Shown piece after piece: positions 58,525-64,000 of a DNA stretch of 64,000 bases. Both the position numbers and the translations under genes were made by a program. The notes under the pieces are model-generated. The model was given only the letters and a program-made list of their open reading frames with translations, was not told where the DNA came from and made no database searches. The stretch spans positions 1 to 64,000 of the forward strand of contig NSJL01000020.1 of assembly GCA_002634385.1 (NCBI GenBank), given 5' to 3'. The first letter of the stretch is position 1. Each line of letters starts with the position of its first letter. This DNA comes from Nitrospira sp. GTDB lineage: Bacteria; Nitrospirota; Thermodesulfovibrionia; Thermodesulfovibrionales; Dissulfurispiraceae.

Positions 58525-59976
58525 ATGGATGACGGGATCATCGTACGGATCCTCGGAGATTACGGTCCCTTCTCCCGCATGGGAAAGAGCATCGGGTACC
58601 AGGTTATCATCGGCCGCTCCAGTTATCTTATCGATTGCGGGTCTCCCCTCTTCCAGCAGATCGGAGGGTTCGGCCTGGGCGAAGTAAAAGGGATGGTGAT
58701 CACCCACTGCCATGATGACCATAAGAGATGGTTTACCGACCTCGCCCTCTTCAACAGGTACGCCCCCGATATCGACCACAGGGTAATGCTCCTTACGAGC
58801 GAGGATATTAATGATGAGCTGATACGGTCTTCGGGCCCTGCCCTCGAAAAGAGCCTGTCCGACGACTCGAAGAGCGTGGTGGATATCGCCTACGAGGAAT
58901 ATGTCGAACACCGGACCATCGGTCCCCGGGCACGGTACCGGATCGTCTCCCGGGAGGAGGGAGCAGGGAAATCGGGCCTGTACGTCGTGGACAGGGAGGA
59001 GAGGGTGGTGGAACCCGACCGGGCGAAGATCGTCATCAGCGCGAAAACGAAGAGGCCGAGGATGCTCTTCAAAGACCCGGAATACGGGGAGTGGGTCGAG
59101 CCGGAGAGCTTCTACTCCTATTCCTCGGATATCTTTTACGAGCCGGAGAAAAACGGGTATTGCAATGAGGAGGAGGGGTTCACCATCGAGGCAGTCAAAG
59201 CCCCTGTCTGGCACGGGATCCCCGGTATCGGCATCAAAGTGCGGACAGAGAGGGAATCCCTGGTCTTCAGCTCGGATACGGTAAACGACAGGGAGCTATG
59301 GAAACAGCTCTGTTCTGAAAAGAGGGAGCCCCGCCGCGGCATGGCGGAACGGGACTTTGAAGCCGCCGCCGTCCTGTACGGCGATATCAACGACTATATC
59401 GAGCGTGTATGGAGCGGGGAGCGATACCGGGATGCGGTGCGCGCTTTCGACGGCGCAGTGGTGATCCACGATATCGCCATACGGAACAGCGTGGTGCATA
59501 CCGACTACCGGAAGCTGGGGAACGCGGTCCTCTCCCGGGAGAGGACGATCCTGACCCACAGCCCGGACCGGATGACGTCGGAGTGGGTCCTGAGCAGGGC
59601 CGGAAAATTCTTCGTGATCAGGGGGGGCTCTTTTTCGGAAAAAGTGGGAGAGAGGCTCTACCCCCTCAATGCGGATGTGTACCATAAGGAAGCGGGACGG
59701 TATTACGCCGGCTACCGGAATGAGGAGGGAAAATACACGGTATACGAGAAAGACGGGGTGCTTGGCATTCCCCTGAACGGGCAGGAGGGCGAAGGAACTC
59801 CCCTCTACCGGATCGACCTGTACGAAGATATCTCGGGCAGGTACTTCCCGCGGCTGGAAGGCGGGAATATGACGTATAGCGAAAGGGGGGACGGACAGGT
59901 GGAAAGGGTCGAGTACTCAGCCGCCGGCAGCAGGGGTGAGGTCGTCCCTGACCACCGTGACAGGCTTTCCAGGTGA
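58525..59976 (+). CDS. Metallo-beta-lactamase-fold hydrolase, function unknown
   Basis: 483 aa, cytosolic. Zinc motif VITHCHDDHKRWFTD (about 58-72, HxHxDH), later APVWHGIPGIG (His), FSSDTVND (Asp) and TILTHSPDRMT (His). The core is extended by a large insert (about 100-200) and a C-terminal domain (about 385-470) with beta strands (KYTVYEKDGVLGIPLNG). The fold is shared with phosphodiesterases and nucleases; the substrate is unknown. The weak ribosome-binding site lies 29 bp after ompH, so coupling is likely. Confidence 0.85.
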   Translation: MDDGIIVRILGDYGPFSRMGKSIGYQVIIGRSSYLIDCGSPLFQQIGGFGLGEVKGMVITHCHDDHKRWFTDLALFNRYAPDIDHRVMLLTSEDINDELIRSSGPALEKSLSDDSKSVVDIAYEEYVEHRTIGPRARYRIVSREEGAGKSGLYVVDREERVVEPDRAKIVISAKTKRPRMLFKDPEYGEWVEPESFYSYSSDIFYEPEKNGYCNEEEGFTIEAVKAPVWHGIPGIGIKVRTERESLVFSSDTVNDRELWKQLCSEKREPRRGMAERDFEAAAVLYGDINDYIERVWSGERYRDAVRAFDGAVVIHDIAIRNSVVHTDYRKLGNAVLSRERTILTHSPDRMTSEWVLSRAGKFFVIRGGSFSEKVGERLYPLNADVYHKEAGRYYAGYRNEEGKYTVYEKDGVLGIPLNGQEGEGTPLYRIDLYEDISGRYFPRLEGGNMTYSERGDGQVERVEYSAAGSRGEVVPDHRDRLSR

Positions 59977-59997
59977 TCTCCCCTCCGGGGTGATGCG

Positions 59998-62900
59998 GTG
60001 ACGGAGAAGGGGAAAAGAGCGGGAATGTCGGGCACCAGGCACACGTCCCTTTCCCGAAGACTTTTCCAGGGAGCGGCCATCGGCTTGATTGCGGGCTGTC
60101 TCGCCCTTCTGGCGGGCTCTTTCAGCGTCACCAGGAACCTTGAATTGATGACCCTGGATGCGCGGTACCGCCTGCGTCCCCCCATTGGGACTCTCCCCAA
60201 GATCGGGTTCATCGATTACGACGACAGCTCGCTGGAGCTCTTCGGTGAGTGGCCCTGGCCCCGCCACCGGCAGGTGGCCCTCGTCCGCACTCTCCACCGG
60301 TACGATGCCCGCATGGCCGGGTATGACGTGTTTTTTGTGGAGCGGGAGAATGCCCTGTTCTATCCCGACCGCCTGAAAGGGCCCGACCGCCTGAAAGGGG
60401 CTCTCGCGCCCGGAGGAGCGGTCTCCCTTGCCCACCAGGGGCAACCGTCCCGCCACCCCCTTACGCGTCGCCTTCTGGACGAGGCATTCAGGGAGTATGA
60501 CAGGGAGTTCGCCGACGCCATCAGGAAGGCGGGCTTCCTCTATCTCGCGTATTTTGCCGCAGATCCCGGTGAAAAAAGCAGGGAGAGGGGCCTGGCGGGG
60601 ATACGGGAAGAGACGGAAAGGATCCGGGAGGAGCTTTCCCCTGAGAAAAAAGAGGCGCTGCAGGAACTGGAGAAGACATTCCTCCCGGTGCCGGCAGGGG
60701 GGGAGAGTGCCCTGTACAAGACCGTTGACATCGACCCCCCGCTCCCCGGGCTGACGAAGGCTGCGCGGGGGGTGGGATTTGCCCAGCCGGGGATCGATCA
60801 TGATTCAGTAAAGAGGAACTATATCCTCTTCCGCTCCTATAACGACCGGATGCTTTATTCCATTACCCTGAAGATGCTTTCCGACCTGATGGATTTCTCC
60901 CTCTCGCAGATGGAAATAAAGCCCGGCGAATATGTGCTGCTGAAGAACGCCCTGGATTACCGGACCGGGCAGCGGAGGGATGTCAGGATACCGGTCGATG
61001 AGCATTGTCAATTCCTGCTGAATTGGGCGGGACCCTTCGGGACCACCTTTTTCCATGTTCCCTTCCGGCTGCTCTCCTTCTATCATGCCCACACCACGGC
61101 GAAGGAGGTAGCCCGCGCCTATGAAAACCTCTCCCTGGGGGATCTGTCACGTATCGGGGAGCAGATCTTCCGGCGGATCGGGGAGGAGTCGATGGTCTCC
61201 GGAGAGGAGGCACTCTTCCTCTCCCGGGAAATAGCAGCGGCACGGGTGGTGAGCGGCCTGCTCGAACGGGGGGTGGCGGAAGGGGAAGTGTCCCGGAGGA
61301 TACAGGGGCATCCCGATCATACCCTTCTGCAGAGGGTGCTGGCGGTGGTAGCGGCGGCGCGGGACATGGAAAGGGCTCTCCGCAATAATCCCGGCCTGCG
61401 CTTCGAGCAGTACCGCGGGAGAGGGGATAGGGGGAGCGGTATCCCGGTGGACGAGCCCCATCTGCGCGAAATTTTCAGGAACATGAGTTTTTTTGCTTCC
61501 GGAGACCGGCTGCAGGAGGCGCTCCCCTACTATTTCCCCCCGCCGCAGAAGATTATGAGCAGCGGGAAGTGGGTGGAATTCTCCCCGGTGGATCTGCAGG
61601 GAAAGATATTCATGATCGGACTGACCGGGACCAATACCATCGACCTGAAACCGAGCCCTTTCGAAGAGAACTGCCCCCTGGTGGCCTACCACGCGAACGC
61701 TCTTAATACCATCCTTTCCGGCAATTTCCTCCATTATCCTCCTGCCTTCTCCCGGTACGGCACTGTTCTGCTGCTCTCCCTGTTTGCCGGGATAGCCGGT
61801 ATGGCTTTCAGCATGCCTGTTTTCCTGCTGTTGTCCTCCTCCCTCGCCGGTGGATACTTCTTTGCCACCTACCAGGCCTGGGTGCTCAGGGGATACTGGT
61901 TTGAGTGGGTGGTGCCCGCTGCGGGGGTGGTGCTTGCCGGTACGGCGGTCATCGTCCTGCAGTTCATCACGGCCTTTCGCGAGAAGAAAAGGGTGCGGAA
62001 CATCTTTTCCACCATGGTCTCCCCCGCAGTCCTGAAGGTGATGGAGGAGAGCCCGGACAAGTTTTCCCTCACCGGCGAGCGCAAAGCAGCCACTACCTTC
62101 TTTTCCATGATCAACGGAATCGGGAACATCGCCCGTGCAGTGGCCCCCGACGAGCTGACGAACCTTCTGAGCATCTACCTGACTCCCACCAGCGAGATCA
62201 TCACGAGGTACGACGGGTATATCGATAAATATGAGGGGCATATTATCATGGCCGATTTCGGGGTCCCGCTGGACGACGGGAACAACCCCTGGAAATGCGC
62301 CTTTGCCGCCCTGGAGCAGAAGATGGAGGTCGAATCTTTCCGGTATTTCGTACGGGCGAAATACGGGTTCGAGGTGGGGGTCTCCATGGGCTTCAACTAC
62401 GGATACGTGTCTGCGGGAAACATGGGGTCCGAGAGGAAATTCCAGTATACGGTAATGGGGGACCCGGTCAATGTGGCGGCCCGTTTCATGGCCTCCAATT
62501 CCATTTACCACTCCCGGCACCCCATTACCGGAGAGGACACGGTCCCGGTCATCCGGGAGCACGTGGAAGTACGTCTCCTCGACAGGCTTCTCCTGAAAGG
62601 GAAGACAAAGCCCACGGCGATCTACACGGTACTGGGCTGGAAACCCGATGCTTACCTGAAGGAGATGGGCACGGGACCGGTCCCCCCGTTCCTGCATTCC
62701 CATTGGGCGAAGTGCCCCCCGGAAAAGATCTTCGGCTACCATTACCTCTGGTCGATGCTCTCCGTGAAGACGGGACATCCCCTGGCGGAAGAGATCCGTG
62801 ATTTTTTCGACACCTCCCTGGGAAGGGCAAAGGAGATGCTGATCCATGGATGGAAAAGGGAACTGGTCTCGTATCAGGCAACGATACGGAAGGTGCAGGG

Positions 62901-63567
62901 GAGTGCCATTGATGTCCTGGGCATGTCTGTGGATTTCCCCTCCCCGGGGAAGGGGGGGGATTACCGGGAAACCCTGGAGAAATGGACGGAGGGACTCCGG
63001 AAAGTGGCCGAGACCCTCGGGGGAGAGGGTCGGGAGAAGAGCGGAAAAGGGCCGGAGGATATCCTGCGGGACCAGACCGTCCGTGACGCCCATCTCCTGC
63101 TGCATAAAATCGGGATGGTGCAGTCCCGCCTGGAGCAGGAAAGCGCCCGGGAGCTCGATGAAAGGATCGGAGACGCCCTGCAGGAGATACGGGAGTTCAT
63201 TCCGCGCATTCCCGGTGCCTCAACGGTAGAGGGAAAGCAGGAGGGGGGAGATACTCCCCGTGCCTACAGGGAGTCCGTAGCCGCATTTCTTTCCACTCTC
63301 AAGGGGAGAGAGGAGGAGTACCACGAAATGATGTCCCTTGCAGGGGCTCCCTCCCGAGAGGAGCTGCTGGTCAGGCAACACTATGAAGAGGCGCTGACCT
63401 TCTACTGGCAAAGGAAATGGGACCCGGCCCTCGAAAAGCTGGACCAGGCGGAACGGCTCTCCCCCGGAGAGGGTCCCCTCGTGTCCCTGCGGGAGAGGAT
63501 AGAAAGCTACCGGGTTTCCCCTCCTGATGCGGGCTGGCAGGGGGAGTTCGTGCAGACGAAAAAGTAG
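59998..63567 (+). CDS. CHASE2 sensor with degenerate class III nucleotide cyclase domain
   Basis: 1189 aa from a GTG at 59998. One membrane helix near 25-45, a periplasmic CHASE2 domain (LMTLDARYRLRPP, FIDYDDSSLELFGEWPWPRHRQVAL) to about 560 with an unusually large helical insert, then three membrane helices (about 583-660). The cyclase domain (about 690-880) keeps GERKAATTFF, DKY, GNMGSERKFQYTVMGDPVNVAAR, but both metal-binding Asp are gone: FFSMINGIG has Met where active enzymes have Asp, and KYEGHIIM has His. A 300-residue C-terminal coiled/TPR-like part follows. Probably inactive alone; another CHASE2 gene starts 13 bp later. Confidence 0.9.
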   Translation: MTEKGKRAGMSGTRHTSLSRRLFQGAAIGLIAGCLALLAGSFSVTRNLELMTLDARYRLRPPIGTLPKIGFIDYDDSSLELFGEWPWPRHRQVALVRTLHRYDARMAGYDVFFVERENALFYPDRLKGPDRLKGALAPGGAVSLAHQGQPSRHPLTRRLLDEAFREYDREFADAIRKAGFLYLAYFAADPGEKSRERGLAGIREETERIREELSPEKKEALQELEKTFLPVPAGGESALYKTVDIDPPLPGLTKAARGVGFAQPGIDHDSVKRNYILFRSYNDRMLYSITLKMLSDLMDFSLSQMEIKPGEYVLLKNALDYRTGQRRDVRIPVDEHCQFLLNWAGPFGTTFFHVPFRLLSFYHAHTTAKEVARAYENLSLGDLSRIGEQIFRRIGEESMVSGEEALFLSREIAAARVVSGLLERGVAEGEVSRRIQGHPDHTLLQRVLAVVAAARDMERALRNNPGLRFEQYRGRGDRGSGIPVDEPHLREIFRNMSFFASGDRLQEALPYYFPPPQKIMSSGKWVEFSPVDLQGKIFMIGLTGTNTIDLKPSPFEENCPLVAYHANALNTILSGNFLHYPPAFSRYGTVLLLSLFAGIAGMAFSMPVFLLLSSSLAGGYFFATYQAWVLRGYWFEWVVPAAGVVLAGTAVIVLQFITAFREKKRVRNIFSTMVSPAVLKVMEESPDKFSLTGERKAATTFFSMINGIGNIARAVAPDELTNLLSIYLTPTSEIITRYDGYIDKYEGHIIMADFGVPLDDGNNPWKCAFAALEQKMEVESFRYFVRAKYGFEVGVSMGFNYGYVSAGNMGSERKFQYTVMGDPVNVAARFMASNSIYHSRHPITGEDTVPVIREHVEVRLLDRLLLKGKTKPTAIYTVLGWKPDAYLKEMGTGPVPPFLHSHWAKCPPEKIFGYHYLWSMLSVKTGHPLAEEIRDFFDTSLGRAKEMLIHGWKRELVSYQATIRKVQGSAIDVLGMSVDFPSPGKGGDYRETLEKWTEGLRKVAETLGGEGREKSGKGPEDILRDQTVRDAHLLLHKIGMVQSRLEQESARELDERIGDALQEIREFIPRIPGASTVEGKQEGGDTPRAYRESVAAFLSTLKGREEEYHEMMSLAGAPSREELLVRQHYEEALTFYWQRKWDPALEKLDQAERLSPGEGPLVSLRERIESYRVSPPDAGWQGEFVQTKK

Positions 63568-63580
63568 GGATGAAGGAAGA

Positions 63581-64000
63581 ATGGTGATGCAGAGGATGAA
63601 AGGCGGCCAAAAGGCGGCCAAAGAGAACGGCAAGAAAGTAAAGGAGGTGGCCAGGGTTACCCTGGTTCTGGGAGTCCCCCTTTCTCTCCTCCTTTCCGTG
63701 CTGGTGCTTTTTCATGCTTTCGACGGGATGGAGCTGAAGCTCCTGAACCTGGGATTCCAGAAGAGGGATCCCATCGTCAAGAGGCAGGATATTATCACCA
63801 TCGACATCGACGACGCGGCGGTGAGCCGGGTGGGGAGATGGCCCTGGTCCTGGGAGATCCATGCTGCGCTGCTGGATTTTCTCTCGATGCACCATGCCCG
63901 TGCTGTCGCCTTTGTGGACATGGACTTCTCGCGGGAGGTGCCCCCCAGTTTCCCCCCTGAGATGGTGGAGGACGTCAAGAAGACGCTGGAGAGTGCCCTG
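63581..64000 (+). CDS. CHASE2-domain membrane protein (cut by right edge)
   Basis: The frame opens at the ATG at 63581 (AAGGAAGA just upstream) and stays open to the window end, 140 codons. A Lys-rich start (MKGGQKAAKENGKKVKEVA) is followed by a membrane helix (VTLVLGVPLSLLLSVLVLF) and a CHASE2 start: LKLLNLGFQKRDP, IITIDIDDAAVSRVGRWPWSWEIHAALLDFL, ARAVAFVDMDFS. It is a paralogue of the preceding protein and may carry the intact cyclase, kinase or phosphatase output beyond the edge. Confidence 0.88.
   Translation, partial: MVMQRMKGGQKAAKENGKKVKEVARVTLVLGVPLSLLLSVLVLFHAFDGMELKLLNLGFQKRDPIVKRQDIITIDIDDAAVSRVGRWPWSWEIHAALLDFLSMHHARAVAFVDMDFSREVPPSFPPEMVEDVKKTLESAL

Noticed and set aside
61147..63105. 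652-aa minus-strand open frame
   Set aside because: Antisense to the CHASE2/cyclase gene; composition typical of a shadow frame.
1..64000. tRNA, rRNA and prophage genes
   Set aside because: No cloverleaf-like sequence with a conserved T-arm, no rRNA-like stretch, and no integrase, terminase or capsid-like protein was seen on reading through; short or divergent tRNAs could be missed by eye.

Overview
The window is a GC-rich (roughly 58-60 percent by eye) chromosomal segment of a Gram-negative, probably anaerobic or microaerophilic bacterium. Outer-membrane beta-barrels, an OmpH/Skp chaperone, a lipoprotein and exported cytochromes show a diderm envelope. The gene mix (SUI1-like factor, DsrC-like protein, rubrerythrin-like protein, DUF255 thioredoxin protein, many PAS/GGDEF/PilZ/CHASE2 signalling proteins) points to the Nitrospirota or deltaproteobacterial grade. 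This is an inference from gene content only. I see no rRNA, tRNA, CRISPR array, prophage or intact insertion sequence.

Layout. 0-9 kb: the end of a D-2-hydroxyacid dehydrogenase, an exported barrel-like protein, a HEAT-repeat protein, a 1.1 kb repeat-rich gap, a PAS-GGDEF cyclase, a convergent secreted S10 peptidase, a SUI1-like factor, a DsbC-like protein, a lipoprotein and an nth/DUF309 pair. 9-21 kb, all minus strand: pirin, two overlapping sensor-kinase genes, glutamate synthase large subunit, cold-shock protein with a hairpin leader, thioredoxin-reductase-like enzyme, aldo/keto reductase, HAD hydrolase. 21-30 kb, plus strand: Fe/Mn superoxide dismutase, two conserved unknowns, a phosphoribosyltransferase, an exported P460 cytochrome/DUF305/beta-propeller operon, then rubrerythrin-like, unknown, cysteine-less DsrC-like and DUF255 genes. 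30-45 kb: Ca/Na antiporter with a tandem universal stress protein, HU, a DNA polymerase I split into two genes (Klenow-like at 32.8-34.6 kb, 5'-nuclease at 37.9-38.9 kb) with a PilZ-type protein and an alcohol dehydrogenase between, ROK kinase, lepA, lepB, ribE, an ankyrin protein.

44-64 kb is the most unusual region. A class II cAMP-phosphodiesterase-like gene is transcribed divergently from a long plus-strand series: TPR/beta-barrel protein, two giant exported FecR-domain proteins (1377 and 2196 aa) that share a duplicated, unrecognised Gly/Ser/Trp-rich module, OmpH/Skp, a metallo-beta-lactamase-fold protein, and two consecutive CHASE2 proteins. The first CHASE2 protein has a cyclase domain that has lost both metal-binding aspartates; the second runs off the right edge. 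I read this as a candidate surface-structure and cyclic-nucleotide signalling locus.

Other themes: intergenic palindromic elements of several families (four purine-arm/pyrimidine-arm hairpins of 100-230 bp), five genes whose -10 box lies exactly 6 nt before the ATG (predicted leaderless mRNAs), and several enzymes with replaced key residues (endonuclease III cluster ligand, kinase histidine, cyclase metal ligands, DsrC cysteines).
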